From the NCBI GenBank assembly GCA_020846535.1, contig JADLDR010000137.1:1-61067 (forward strand): 61,067 nt of DNA, in the 5' to 3' direction. Source of the DNA: Armatimonadota bacterium. GTDB lineage: Bacteria; Armatimonadota; JADLDR01. The notes under the pieces are model-generated. The model searched no databases. It was not told the origin of the DNA and saw only the letters and a program-made list of their open reading frames with translations. Positions 8,128 through 17,688 of the stretch are shown piece after piece. Numbering within the stretch: position 1 is the stretch's first letter; each line of letters opens with the position of its first letter. The translations under genes were made by a program, and so were the position numbers.

Positions 8128-11100
8128 CTACACCTTCCCGACCGTTTGCGGCATTTTGAATCTCGGCAGCCTACTCATCACTTCCTCGATGAGTTTGAGG
8201 CCGTCCTTGGGGTTCAGGTAGCAGGTGACCTGTTCGGGCTGGAAGCGGCAGCGGGGAAACTGGCGGAAGACGCCGCGGATCTGTTCCCCGGTCAGGCGCT
8301 TGACCAGCTTCAGGATAACCTTATTCTGTTCGTGGGTGATGCCGGCGACCCCGGCTTCCAGGGCTTTCTGGCGCAGTTCGATGATGGTGAGAAGATTCCA
8401 CACCGGCTGCGGGGGATCGCCAAAGCGGTCTTCCATTTCTTCCTGCAAGGCTTTGAGGCTCTCCCGGTCGCGCACGCCGCTGAGCTTTTTATAGAAATCG
8501 AGCCGCACGGCCTCGACCGGAATGTAGTCGGTCGGGATGTGCGCGTCCAGGGGCAGTTCCACCGGAGGCAGGTCGAATTCCACCACCTCCTGCCCGCGCA
8601 GCTCCTTCACCGCATCGGAGATCATCTGGCAGTAGAGATCGAAACCCACAGAGGCCATGAAGCCGTGCTGCTCCGCCCCCAGAAGGTTGCCCGCCCCTCG
8701 GATCTCCAGATCCCGCATGGCGATCTTAAACCCGGAACCGAGATCGGTGAACTCCCGAACCGCCTCCAGCCTCTTTTCCGCCGCCTCTGTCAGCGCCTTG
8801 TGGGGCTTGTAGAGGAGGTAGCAGTATGCCTGCTTGTCGGACCGCCCCACCCGGCCCCGGAGCTGGTAAAGCTGGGCCAGGCCCATCCGGTCGGCGTCAT
8901 TGACAATGATGGTATTGACGTTCGGGATATCCAGCCCGCTTTCGATGATGGTGGTGCAGATGAGAATATCGTGCTGGTAGTGGTAGAAGTCGACCATCAC
9001 CTGCTCCAACGTCTCCTCGGGCATCTGGCCGTGGCCGATCACCAGACGGGCGTGGGGGACGAGTTTTTGAATGTGGTTGGCGATATGGGCGATGCTCTCC
9101 ACCCGGTTGTGTACAAAATAGACCTGCCCGTTCCGGTCCAGTTCCCGCAGGATGGCCTCCCGGATGATCTCGTCGTCATATTCAGTGAGGTGGGTCTGGA
9201 TGGGGATGCGGCCCTCGGGCGGGTCTTCGATCACGCTCATATCGCGGATGCCCGCCAGGGACATGTGCAGGGTGCGCGGGATGGGGGTGGCGGTCAGGGT
9301 CAGCACGTCCACCACCTTCCGCATCTGCTTCAGCCGTTCCTTGTGCGTCACCCCGAATCGCTGCTCCTCATCGGTGATGATCAGCCCCAGGTCTTTGAAA
9401 TCGATATCCCTGGAGAGGAGCCGGTGCGTTCCGATCACGATATCCACCGACCCGCGCTTCAGGCCCTCCACGATCTTGTCCTGATCGGGCTTGGATTTGA
9501 AGCGGCTCAGCATTTCCACCTTCACCGGGTAGGCGTCCAGCCGCTCGCCAAAAGTGTTGTAATGCTGCTGGGCCAGAACGGTGGTGGGAACCAGCACCGC
9601 CACCTGCTTGCCGTCATTGACTGCCTTGAAGGCCGCCCGGATGGCGATTTCCGTTTTTCCGAAGCCCACATCCCCGCAGATCAGGCGGTCCATCGGGCGG
9701 GGGCGCTCCAGGTCTTTTTTGACATCCTGGATGGCCTGCCACTGGTCGGGGGTTTCCTCATAGGGGAAGGCGGCCTCCATCTCCTCCTGCCAGGGGGTAT
9801 CCGGGCGGAAGGCGTGGCCGCCGAGGGCTTCGCGGGCCGCATAGAGTTCCACCAGCTCCCGGGCGATCTCCCGGACGGACTGCTGCACCCGCTTCTTGGT
9901 GCGCGCCCACTCGGAGCCGCCCAGCTTGTGGACGGTGGGGTTTTCGCCGTCCCCGCCGATATATTTCTGCACCCGGTCGATCTGGTCGGTCGGGACGAAG
10001 AGGCGGTCTCCCTCGCCGTATTCCAGCCAGAGATATTCGCGCTCCGCGCCGCCCGCCTCGATGCGCTTGAGGCCCCGGTATCGCCCGATACCGTGGTTGA
10101 TGTGGACGATATGGTCCCCTTCCCTCAGATCCATCACGGAGGTGAGGGTCAGGCCCTCCCGGAAGCGGCGCTTGCCGCGATAGAGCCGCGCCCGCCCAAA
10201 GAGTTCCGCATCGGTGACCAGCAGCATACGGAAGGCGTTGAGCTTCGTCCCGGCGCTGAGGCGGCCCTTGACCAGATGCACCAGGTTGGGGACATGTTCG
10301 CCCAGGGGATGGACCAGTGTTTCGACCGGAACATCGTGTTCCCCGAAGAGTTCCGCCATCCGCTGCGGCCTGTCCGTGATGACCGCCATGGTAAAGCCGT
10401 TCGCCGTCCAGATTTTGCTCTGTCCGGCTAGGGCGGGAAACCGCTCCCCGAACTTGTCCATCGCCGCGGATTCGTAGGTAACCCTGTCGTCCACATCCAG
10501 CCATTCGGGCTGGCGCTGGATCAGGGAAAAGGAGAGGCGCGGGAACTCATGCGCCCGTCGGACGGCCTCGTCGAAAGAGAGGTGGTGCGACCTGTCCAGG
10601 GCCAGGGCGTCCCCGCGCCCGACGCGGGCGTTCACGAAGTCATGCACCTCTTCCATGAACCGCTCGAAATGGTGCTGCACCTGAAGCGGCTCATCGAAGA
10701 CGATCAGGGCATTGACCGCCAGGTAATCGAAGAGTGTGGCGTTTTCCGGGTAGAGGTAGGGCAGATACCGCTCCGCCCCGTGAAACAGCGTCCGCTCCGC
10801 CAGGGCTTCCAGGTCTCCCCCCACGTTGCGGCCCAGCCGTTCCGCCGCGTTCTTGTCCTTTTTGCGCTCGAAGGCGGCGGTCTGCTCTTTCAGAAGCTGC
10901 CGCAGGGGCGGTAGAGCGGACTGGGTTCGCTCCGGCTCCATCAGAAATTCCCGGACTGGCAGGATGAGGGCGCTCTCGACGCTCCCCGTGGTGCGCTGGG
11001 TCTCGACCGCGAAGGTGCGGATGCGCTCGATCTCATCCCCGAAAAAGTCGATGCGGAGTGGGCTGTCCTGGTGGGAGGGAAACACATCCACGATATCGCC

Positions 11101-11637
11101 GCGCCGGGCCATCTGCCCGGGGTACTCCACCATCTCCACCCGCTCGTAGCCCGCCGCAGCCAGACGGCGGGCGAAATGGTCCATCGGCATCGGCTGCCCG
11201 GTTTTGATTGCGATGCGGGCCGCCTTGAAAGCCTCCGGAGGCAGGGTGCATTGCAGGACGGCATTCAATGGGGCGGCCACATGGACGAAGCTGCCGTCGG
11301 TCAGGCTCCCCAGGGCCGCCATGCGCTGACGGATGAGGATGGAGTCGGGCCGGTCGGACTCATGAAAGAGGCTGGCCGAGGAGGGAAGGAAAACGACGCC
11401 ATCGGGCGCGTCCAGGAAAGCCGAAAGGTCATCAGCCAGGGCCTGAGCCTGCTCGTCGCTGCGGGTCAGGATCAGGGAGGGCCTGCCCGCCTTCCGGAGC
11501 AGGGCCGCCAGCATGTAAGGCTTCGCGCCCCCGGCCAGCCCTTCCAGGGAAAGCGACTTTCCCGCCTTCAGTGCCTCCGCCGTCGCCCCGAAAGGCTCCT
11601 GCGCCTCCAGAAGAGGCAGCAAATGAGATAACGCCAT
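8128..11637 (-). CDS. mfd: Transcription-repair coupling factor Mfd
   Basis: 1,169 residues from ATG 11637, normal length for Mfd. In order: UvrB-like N-terminal modules, the CarD-like RNA-polymerase-interacting domain (GDHIVHINHGIGRYRG), the RecG-like translocase with Walker A GDVGFGKTEIA and the DEEQ box in DEEQRFGV, motif TLTATPIPRTL, the GRVGRSDKQAYCYLL motif VI/TRG region, and the C-terminal D7 domain. Mfd displaces stalled RNA polymerase and recruits UvrA. The frame extends 48 codons further upstream, but those residues run through the promoter and are not Mfd-like; AAGGG lies 9 bases before ATG 11637. Its promoter is at 11726-11754. Confidence 0.97.
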   Translation of the reverse strand: MALSHLLPLLEAQEPFGATAEALKAGKSLSLEGLAGGAKPYMLAALLRKAGRPSLILTRSDEQAQALADDLSAFLDAPDGVVFLPSSASLFHESDRPDSILIRQRMAALGSLTDGSFVHVAAPLNAVLQCTLPPEAFKAARIAIKTGQPMPMDHFARRLAAAGYERVEMVEYPGQMARRGDIVDVFPSHQDSPLRIDFFGDEIERIRTFAVETQRTTGSVESALILPVREFLMEPERTQSALPPLRQLLKEQTAAFERKKDKNAAERLGRNVGGDLEALAERTLFHGAERYLPYLYPENATLFDYLAVNALIVFDEPLQVQHHFERFMEEVHDFVNARVGRGDALALDRSHHLSFDEAVRRAHEFPRLSFSLIQRQPEWLDVDDRVTYESAAMDKFGERFPALAGQSKIWTANGFTMAVITDRPQRMAELFGEHDVPVETLVHPLGEHVPNLVHLVKGRLSAGTKLNAFRMLLVTDAELFGRARLYRGKRRFREGLTLTSVMDLREGDHIVHINHGIGRYRGLKRIEAGGAEREYLWLEYGEGDRLFVPTDQIDRVQKYIGGDGENPTVHKLGGSEWARTKKRVQQSVREIARELVELYAAREALGGHAFRPDTPWQEEMEAAFPYEETPDQWQAIQDVKKDLERPRPMDRLICGDVGFGKTEIAIRAAFKAVNDGKQVAVLVPTTVLAQQHYNTFGERLDAYPVKVEMLSRFKSKPDQDKIVEGLKRGSVDIVIGTHRLLSRDIDFKDLGLIITDEEQRFGVTHKERLKQMRKVVDVLTLTATPIPRTLHMSLAGIRDMSVIEDPPEGRIPIQTHLTEYDDEIIREAILRELDRNGQVYFVHNRVESIAHIANHIQKLVPHARLVIGHGQMPEETLEQVMVDFYHYQHDILICTTIIESGLDIPNVNTIIVNDADRMGLAQLYQLRGRVGRSDKQAYCYLLYKPHKALTEAAEKRLEAVREFTDLGSGFKIAMRDLEIRGAGNLLGAEQHGFMASVGFDLYCQMISDAVKELRGQEVVEFDLPPVELPLDAHIPTDYIPVEAVRLDFYKKLSGVRDRESLKALQEEMEDRFGDPPQPVWNLLTIIELRQKALEAGVAGITHEQNKVILKLVKRLTGEQIRGVFRQFPRCRFQPEQVTCYLNPKDGLKLIEEVMSRLPRFKMPQTVGKV

Positions 11638-11725
11638 CCTTTTGATCCCTTGCCTTTCTATTTGCCCGTACATACCGAAAAGGGCTTTGGCCCGCGCCGC
11701 CAAACCCCTCAAGAACGACCGGTAT

Positions 11726-11754
11726 ATTATACCGGAAGGGCGGAAGAAAATCAA
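11726..11754 (-). promoter_or_regulatory. mfd promoter with overlapping palindrome
   Basis: On the minus strand TTGATT (11749-11754) is followed after 17 bases by a perfect TATAAT (11726-11731), about 90 bases upstream of the mfd start. The -10 box lies inside a perfect 8-base inverted repeat CCGGTATA-T-TATACCGG at 11719-11735, a possible operator. Confidence 0.8.
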
Positions 11755-11774
11755 CGCGGGCGGTTCCTTTCCAG

Positions 11775-11803
11775 TAGACACAGATCACTCTTTATGCTAC
11801 AAT
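11775..11803 (+). promoter_or_regulatory. Promoter of the FGGY kinase gene
   Basis: TAGACA (11775-11780), 17-base spacer, TACAAT (11798-11803); each hexamer matches the sigma70 consensus at five of six positions. The predicted transcript starts about 25 bases before ATG 11835. It is divergent from and does not overlap the mfd promoter. Confidence 0.75.
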
Positions 11804-11834
11804 AGAATCCACTTAAAAGCGGAGGGAATCGAAG

Positions 11835-13262
11835 ATGCTTGTGGTCGGCCTGGATGTGGGAACCGGCGGGGCCAGGGCGGTGGCGGTAGATGAACGGGGG
11901 AGCGTCCGGGCGGAAGCCTCCGTTCCGTTCATCGGGGCGGAGGTGGAGGGTGTGCCGCCGGGCCGGGCGGAGCAGCGGGCGGAAATCTGGTGGGATGCCG
12001 CCTGCCGGGCGCTGAAGCAGGTGGCCGGAACCATCGGCAAAGAACCCGTCCGGGCGATTGCCTGCGATTCCACCTCCGGAACCTTTGTGCCGGTCGGCCC
12101 GGACGGGCATCCGCTTCGCCCCGCCCTGATGTATAACGACAACCGCGCCGTCGCCGAAGCCGATGCGGTGAACCGCGCTGCCGCCGGCCTTAACGACCGG
12201 CTGGGCTGCCGCTTCCCGCCTGTCTTCACGCTGCCCAAGCTCCTCTGGCTCAAAGTAAACGAGCCTCAGTTCTTTGAGCGGACGCACTGCTTTCTCCACG
12301 CCACCGATTACCTGACCTACCGGCTGACCGGCCAGTTCGTCACCGAAACCTCCAGCGCCCTCAAGAGCGGGGTGGATTTGATCGACGGCCACTGGCCCGC
12401 CTTTATCGAAAGCCTGGGCATTCCCGCGAGCAAGCTTCCCCGCGTCCTTTCCCCCGGCGACATCGTGGGGCCCGTATCGAGGGCCGCCGCGGAAGAGACC
12501 GGCCTTTCACCCGATACCCTGGTGGCCGCCGGGCTGAGCGATGGGACGGCCTCCTTCCTGGCCTCCGGCGCGGTGCGGGAAGGCGACTGGAACAGCGCCC
12601 TGGGGACAACTCTGGTGGTGCGCGGGGTCAGCCGCCGGTTGGTCAAGGACCCGGAGGGGCGGATCTACTGCCACCGCCATCCGGAAGGCTTCTGGCTTCC
12701 TGGCGGGGCCAGCAATATCGGCGGGGAGGCCATTAGCCGCCGCTTCCCCGGCAAGGACTGGCAAAGCCTCGACCTCCAGGCCGCCCGCCTGACCCCGACC
12801 CGTCTTGTCGCTTATCCGCTGGCCCGCACCGGGGAGCGCCTCCCCTTCGTCAGCGCCAGCGCCGAAGGCTTTGTGGAGGGCCAGCCGGAGAGCCGCGAGG
12901 CGCTTTACGCCGCCTGCCTGGAAGGGGTCGCCTATGCGGAGCGATGGATCTACGAAGTCTTGTCCGGCCTGGAGGCCGCTGCGGGCGATACCGTCTACGC
13001 CACCGGCGGCGGGGCGAAAAGCCGTGTCTGGCTTCAAATCAGGGCCGACATCCTGCAAAAGCGCCTGGTTCGTCCCAAAACACCGGAGGCCGCCCTGGGC
13101 GCAGCCATCGTCGCCGCCTCGAAGACCCTTTTCTCCGGCCCGTCCGAAGCCGCCGCACAGATGGTCTCCGCCGCCGAAACGGTGGAGCCGGACCGGACGG
13201 GCAGATACGAAGAGGGCTATCTCCGCTTCCGGCAAGCCTGCCGGGAGAGGTATGGGGTGTAA
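11835..13262 (+). CDS. FGGY-family carbohydrate kinase (xylulokinase-like)
   Basis: 475 residues. The N-terminal ATPase-fold loop GLDVGTGGARAV (residues 5-16) is the FGGY phosphate-1 motif, a sugar-binding region with YNDNRAVAEAD follows near 100, and the C-terminal ATP-binding motif is ATGGGAKSRVWLQIRADI. ATP-dependent phosphorylation of a ketose or polyol is expected; the exact sugar (xylulose, rhamnulose, ribulose) cannot be read from the sequence. GGAGGG at 11821-11826 lies 8 bases before the ATG, and a good promoter sits just upstream. No isomerase or aldolase is adjacent, so it may serve the glycosidase cluster that begins at 13.9 kb. Confidence 0.9.
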   Translation: MLVVGLDVGTGGARAVAVDERGSVRAEASVPFIGAEVEGVPPGRAEQRAEIWWDAACRALKQVAGTIGKEPVRAIACDSTSGTFVPVGPDGHPLRPALMYNDNRAVAEADAVNRAAAGLNDRLGCRFPPVFTLPKLLWLKVNEPQFFERTHCFLHATDYLTYRLTGQFVTETSSALKSGVDLIDGHWPAFIESLGIPASKLPRVLSPGDIVGPVSRAAAEETGLSPDTLVAAGLSDGTASFLASGAVREGDWNSALGTTLVVRGVSRRLVKDPEGRIYCHRHPEGFWLPGGASNIGGEAISRRFPGKDWQSLDLQAARLTPTRLVAYPLARTGERLPFVSASAEGFVEGQPESREALYAACLEGVAYAERWIYEVLSGLEAAAGDTVYATGGGAKSRVWLQIRADILQKRLVRPKTPEAALGAAIVAASKTLFSGPSEAAAQMVSAAETVEPDRTGRYEEGYLRFRQACRERYGV

Positions 13263-13282
13263 TATGCAACCGCCTTCCAGGT

Positions 13283-13600
13283 TTGGGCGCGATGCATCGC
13301 GCCCCATCGCGATCCCGATCAGGGTGACTGTCCCGCCGGGGCGGGGTGCGGGACCCTGATAGACTGTTACCTAACCCCCCGGCCCCCTTCCCGAAACGGG
13401 CAGGGGGAGTGGATGGCGTGGTCAAGCACCGCACAGTCTATCCCCCTCTCCCCGCTTCGGGGAGAGGGGCTAGGGGAGAGAGGTCACCCCTCCCCCAGGA
13501 GCGGAGGATCTTTCCCCTGATCTGGATCCCTATGGGGCGCGATAAATCGCGCCCCTACTGTGAAAAACGGCACCGATCCCGGGTGAAGTAACAACTCCGA
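13283..13600. repeat. Composite REP element (copy 3)
   Basis: The 620 bases between the kinase and the rhamnosidase hold repeats only. A GGGCGCGATGCATCGCGCCCC hairpin at about 13286 and the inverted arm GGGGCGCGATAAATCGCGCC ending in CTAC at 13558 enclose about 230 bases of CT-rich sequence with CTAACCCCC and CGGGGAGAGGGG motifs. A degenerate right end (GTAACAACTC) follows near 13586. It resembles the element at 25528-25911 but its left terminal sequence has been lost. Confidence 0.7.
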
Positions 13601-13611
13601 TTAACATATAG

Positions 13612-13830
13612 CCCTATCGATGCATTCTGCGAGGAGTGCCCTATCGATGTTATTGCGAGGGCGAAGCCCGAAGCAATCTCCGGCGTAACCCTGACGCATA
13701 GAGCCTTCTCGTGTATTTACTACATGGCAAATTGCCGCGTCGCTTCGCTCCTTGCGGACTGCATCGATGAGGGCGCTGCTTGTTGGCATTGTGTAGGAAA
13801 TTGCTGCGTCGCGATGCCCCTCGCAAGGGT
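13612..13830. repeat. GCAATCTC palindromic repeat (copy 2)
   Basis: At least three arms of the repeat family are juxtaposed here: ATCGATGTTATTGCGAGGGC with GAAGCAATCTCC, then AAATTGCCGCGTCGCTTCGC with GACTGCATCGATGAG, then a third partial arm AAATTGCTGCGTCGC near 13798. Probably several insertions one into another. No gene seen. Confidence 0.65.
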
Positions 13831-13885
13831 GAACCGCATAAGCTATCGTTAGCATCAAGCTTGTCCGTCCAAAGGAGTCTTTATC

Positions 13886-16657
13886 ATGCCTGTCTATACC
13901 CTGCCTTTCCTGCTATTGTTAGCGCTCGCTCTAATCGCCGCACAGCCCGCTCAGGCCCGGCTTCTGGCTCCTCGGCAGTTACGGTGTGAATACCTGGCGA
14001 ACCCGCTGGCGATCAACACGCTGCATCCCCGGTTTTCCTGGGAGGTGCGGGACGCCAGCCGAGGGGCCATGCAGTCGGCTTTTCGGGTGCTGGTTTCGGG
14101 CAGTCTGGAAACTCTCCGGGTCGACCGGGGCGATATATGGGATTCCGGTAAGGTGAAATCCGGACAATCCATTCAGGTAGCATATGAGGGCAAACCCCTG
14201 GAAGCGGGCAATCGCTATTACTGGAAGGTCAGGACATGGGATCGAGCGGGCAAATCTTCACCCTGGAGCCGGGCCGCCTTTTTCGGGATGGGGTTGCTCC
14301 GGCCCGGCGACTGGAGGGCCTTGTGGATCGAACATCCGCAGGAAGACGGTCAGGCCCTGCCCTCGCCCTCCATGCGGAAAGCCTTTAAGGTAAGCGGTCC
14401 GGTGAAGCGGGCGACCCTCTTTGCGTCCGCCCTGGGACTCTACGAACTCAGGCTCAACGGCAGGCGTGTCGGGGAAAGCCTACTCGCCCCGGAGTGGACG
14501 GACTACCGGCAGCGCATCCAGTACCAGGCTTATGAGGTGACCAGCCTCCTGCGCGAAGGGGAGAATGTCATCGGGGCGGCGCTGGGAGAAGGCTGGTATG
14601 CCGGACGGGTCGGCCCGGCCTCCATCGTGCCGGGCGGCCCGGCGCGGGGCATCTACGGCCCTAATCCCCGCCTCCTGGCGCAACTGGTGGTCGAAAGGGC
14701 CGATGGAACGGCGGAGATCATTGCCTCCGACGTCTCCTGGCGAGTTACCCGCGAGGGGCCGATCCGCTCCACCGATATCCTGGACGGCGAAAGCTATGAC
14801 GCTACCCGCCAGATGCCTGGCTGGGATAGGCCTGGCTTCGATGATTCTTCCTGGTCACCGGCCAAAACCTCGCCTCTGACCGGAGCAAAGATTGTCGCCC
14901 AGCCCAATGAGCCGATCCGCATCACCCGCACCCTCAAGCCGGCCGCTCTGACCGAACCCGCGCCCGGGGTCTTCATCTTCGATCTGGGCCAGAACATGGT
15001 CGGCTGGATAAGGATGCGGCTTCAGGGAAAGCGAGGAACCGCCGTCACCTTCCGCCATGCAGAAATGCTGAATCCCGACGGCACGCTCTATATCGCCAAT
15101 CTGCGCGAAGCGGCGCAAACGGACCGATACATCATCAGGGGCCGGGGCCGGGAGGTGTTCGAGCCGCATTTCACCTACCATGGCTTCCGCTATGTGGAGG
15201 TGGCCGGCCTGGAGCGCAGGCCCGCGCAGGACGATCTCACCGGATGCGTCTTCCACTCCGCGGCTCCGGAGGCGGGCCGCTTCGAGTGCTCCAGCCCGAT
15301 GCTCAACCGGCTGTGGGAAAATATCGTCTGGACGCAACGAGCGAACCTTCACAGCAGCCCCACCGACTGCCCGCAGCGCGACGAACGGCTGGGGTGGATG
15401 GGCGATATCCAGGCGTTCTCCCAGACCGCCGCCTTTAATATGGACATGGCCGCCTTTTTCACCAAATGGGTTCCCGATATCCGGGACGCTCAGGCCGAAG
15501 ACGGCAGGTTCCCCGACTTCGCTCCTCACCCCTTCGGCCCGAACGAGCGTTTCTCCGGCGCTCCGGCCTGGGGCGATGCGGGTACAGTAGTCCCCTGGCG
15601 GGCTTATGTCAACTACGGCGACCGGCGAATGCTGGAGGAGCATTTTGAGGCTGCCCGCCGGTGGGTGGATTATATCCGCTCCCGAAACCCCGGCCTCCTC
15701 TGGCAGAACAACCGCGGCAACGATTACAATGACTGGCTGAACGGCGATACCCTCATCCAGCAGGGATGGCCCATCACCGGCGGAGCCGTTCCCAACGAAA
15801 TCCTCGCCACCGCCTTTTTCGCCCACTCCGCCGAAACGGTTGCGAAAATGGCTGCCGCTGTCGGAAAGGAAGCAGAGGCTGAAGCATATCGAACGCTCTT
15901 TGAGGCGATCAAGTCGGCTTTCAACATAGCTTATGTGGATGCAGAGGGCCGGGTCCGGGAAGACACGCAGGCAGGCTATGCCCTGGCTCTGGCCTTCAAC
16001 CTCTTGCCGGAAAGCCTGCGGCCCGCCGCCGCACGACATATGGCGGAGGGCATCCGCCGTTATGGGGATCATATCTCAACAGGCATCCAGACCACCCATC
16101 GCCTGATGCTGGAACTGACCCGGAATGGCTACAACGATCTGGCTTATCAGCTCATCAACAACCGGACATTTCCCTCCTGGGGCTACAGCATCGAAAACGG
16201 AGCCACGACGGTCTGGGAGCGTTGGGACGGCTATGTGGCCGGGCGCGGCTTCCAGAACCCCGGCATGAACTCTTTCAACCACTGGGCGCTCGGAGCGGTC
16301 GGAGAGTGGATGTACCGGGTGATCCTGGGCATCGAGCCGGACGAGAGCCGCCCGGGCTTCAAGCATTTCACCCTCCGCCCCCGGCCCGGCGGCGGCCTGA
16401 TCTGGGCGAAAGGACAGTATCGCTCGATTCACGGCAATATTGAGGTTTCCTGGCGGCTGGAGAAAGGAGTCTTCTCTCTGGATATCACGATCCCCGCCAA
16501 CACTACGGCCACGCTCTACGTTCCCACCCTGGATGCCGAAAAGGTGACGGAAAGCGGCCTGCCGGCAAGCCAGGCGGAGGGGATGAATCTTCTCGGTATG
16601 GAGGACGGGGCGGCGGTTTTTGAGGTAGGGGCAGGGTGGTACAGGGTGAGGATGTAG
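13886..16657 (+). CDS. Secreted alpha-L-rhamnosidase, GH78
   Basis: 923 residues. The N-terminus (residues 1-24) is a classical signal peptide ending in AQPAQA, so the enzyme is exported. Bacterial rhamnosidase N-terminal beta domains occupy roughly 25-400. The (alpha/alpha)6 catalytic barrel carries the GH78 signature DCPQRDERLGWMGD at 494-507, supplying the general acid, and VWERWDGY at about 776-783, where Glu778 is the expected general base. It cleaves terminal alpha-L-rhamnose from pectins, glycans or flavonoid glycosides. AAAGGAG lies 8 bases before the ATG. It is the first of a same-strand run (PhyH, amidohydrolase, GH51, enolase-superfamily protein). Confidence 0.95.
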   Translation: MPVYTLPFLLLLALALIAAQPAQARLLAPRQLRCEYLANPLAINTLHPRFSWEVRDASRGAMQSAFRVLVSGSLETLRVDRGDIWDSGKVKSGQSIQVAYEGKPLEAGNRYYWKVRTWDRAGKSSPWSRAAFFGMGLLRPGDWRALWIEHPQEDGQALPSPSMRKAFKVSGPVKRATLFASALGLYELRLNGRRVGESLLAPEWTDYRQRIQYQAYEVTSLLREGENVIGAALGEGWYAGRVGPASIVPGGPARGIYGPNPRLLAQLVVERADGTAEIIASDVSWRVTREGPIRSTDILDGESYDATRQMPGWDRPGFDDSSWSPAKTSPLTGAKIVAQPNEPIRITRTLKPAALTEPAPGVFIFDLGQNMVGWIRMRLQGKRGTAVTFRHAEMLNPDGTLYIANLREAAQTDRYIIRGRGREVFEPHFTYHGFRYVEVAGLERRPAQDDLTGCVFHSAAPEAGRFECSSPMLNRLWENIVWTQRANLHSSPTDCPQRDERLGWMGDIQAFSQTAAFNMDMAAFFTKWVPDIRDAQAEDGRFPDFAPHPFGPNERFSGAPAWGDAGTVVPWRAYVNYGDRRMLEEHFEAARRWVDYIRSRNPGLLWQNNRGNDYNDWLNGDTLIQQGWPITGGAVPNEILATAFFAHSAETVAKMAAAVGKEAEAEAYRTLFEAIKSAFNIAYVDAEGRVREDTQAGYALALAFNLLPESLRPAAARHMAEGIRRYGDHISTGIQTTHRLMLELTRNGYNDLAYQLINNRTFPSWGYSIENGATTVWERWDGYVAGRGFQNPGMNSFNHWALGAVGEWMYRVILGIEPDESRPGFKHFTLRPRPGGGLIWAKGQYRSIHGNIEVSWRLEKGVFSLDITIPANTTATLYVPTLDAEKVTESGLPASQAEGMNLLGMEDGAAVFEVGAGWYRVRM

Positions 16658-16757
16658 GGTATAATGAGGGGCGGTAAGGAGGATATTCCCTCACAGGGAG
16701 CGAAGAATGGCATGGATGGCAAATCAAGCAAAACATAACATATCTTCGGAGGTAAAC

Positions 16758-17498
16758 ATGAGCCAGCCAGGGTGTCTTTTGAGCGAGGAACAACTCCGGC
16801 AGTACCGAGAGGAGGGGTATACGGTGGTGCGCGGGCTGGTCGGCCCGGAGGAGGTCGCCAAGGTGCGGGCGCGGCTGATGGGTCTCCTGGAGGGGGAACA
16901 CGACTGGTCGGGCCGCCATTTCCAGGTTCTGGATCCGTCGCGATACCGCAACGCCAGGGGAGGAACCGTGCCCATCGGAGTCCAACAGCCCGCCGAACGG
17001 GAAGAGGTTTTCCGGGAGGTTGCCGATCATCCGGACCTGCAAAGCGCGATGTCTCAGCTCCTGGGGGGGCCGGTCAGGCGGTTCACCAACCAGGCCCTCA
17101 TCAAGAACGCGCAGGTGGATGGTCAGTCTTTCTATCACCAGGATTCCTACTACTGGCGGGTGGAGCCGGAGCGCGGCTGTAACACCTGGATCGCACTGGA
17201 CCATGTCGACCGGGAGGCGATTGCCCTGGGCATCATGCCCGGGTCCCACAGATCCTGGACACTCACCCAGCACGAGCAGTATTTCGATGAACCGACCTTT
17301 CACAGCGCGGAGACAGGCAAGGCGTTCCAGCGGTGGCGCATTCCTTTCTACCGGGTCGACTATTCCAGGGAGGTTCTCCTGCCCATGTCCCCCGGCGATG
17401 CGGCCTTTTTTACCAACTTTACCTGGCACCGGGCCGAATGCAACCGTTCCGGGGAGCACAAATGCGCTTATGCGATTGCTTATGTGCTGGAGGGGTAA
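16758..17498 (+). CDS. Phytanoyl-CoA dioxygenase (PhyH) family protein
   Basis: 246 residues from ATG 16758, chosen because CGGAGGT lies 4 bases upstream; an earlier ATG at 16707 has no such site. The double-stranded beta-helix fold is indicated by the HxD iron motif (His127, Asp129 in YHQDSYYW), PGSHRSW near 161-167 and the distal His at about 224 followed by an Arg about 6 residues later. Fe(II)/2-oxoglutarate-dependent hydroxylation of a small metabolite is expected. The substrate is unknown. It sits about 100 bases after the rhamnosidase gene. Confidence 0.88.
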   Translation: MSQPGCLLSEEQLRQYREEGYTVVRGLVGPEEVAKVRARLMGLLEGEHDWSGRHFQVLDPSRYRNARGGTVPIGVQQPAEREEVFREVADHPDLQSAMSQLLGGPVRRFTNQALIKNAQVDGQSFYHQDSYYWRVEPERGCNTWIALDHVDREAIALGIMPGSHRSWTLTQHEQYFDEPTFHSAETGKAFQRWRIPFYRVDYSREVLLPMSPGDAAFFTNFTWHRAECNRSGEHKCAYAIAYVLEG

Positions 17499-17536
17499 TC
17501 TCAGGGCTTTCGTTTGATTTGAACGGTAAAGCCGTA

Positions 17537-17640
17537 TTGATGTCATTGCGAGGAGCGCAGCGATGCGGCCATCTCCAGCGTCCCGCCAACAAACAGCAGC
17601 CCTCATCGATCCAGTCTGCGCTCTTCGCAATGGCAGGCAA
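17537..17640. repeat. GCAATCTC palindromic repeat (copy 3)
   Basis: Diverged copy between the PhyH and amidohydrolase genes: ATTGATGTCATTGCGAGGAG and GCGGCCATCTCCAGCG on the left arm, CTCATCGATCCAGTCTGCGC and TTCGCAATGGCAGG on the right. Confidence 0.65.
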
Positions 17641-17688
17641 GTGAAATCTTTGTATCTGTAACCGCTATCGGAGGAAGGGCTACCTTTT

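Noticed and set aside
13886..16657. Several in-frame start candidates beyond the signal peptide
   Set aside because: The signal peptide and AAAGGAG ribosome site fix the start at 13886.
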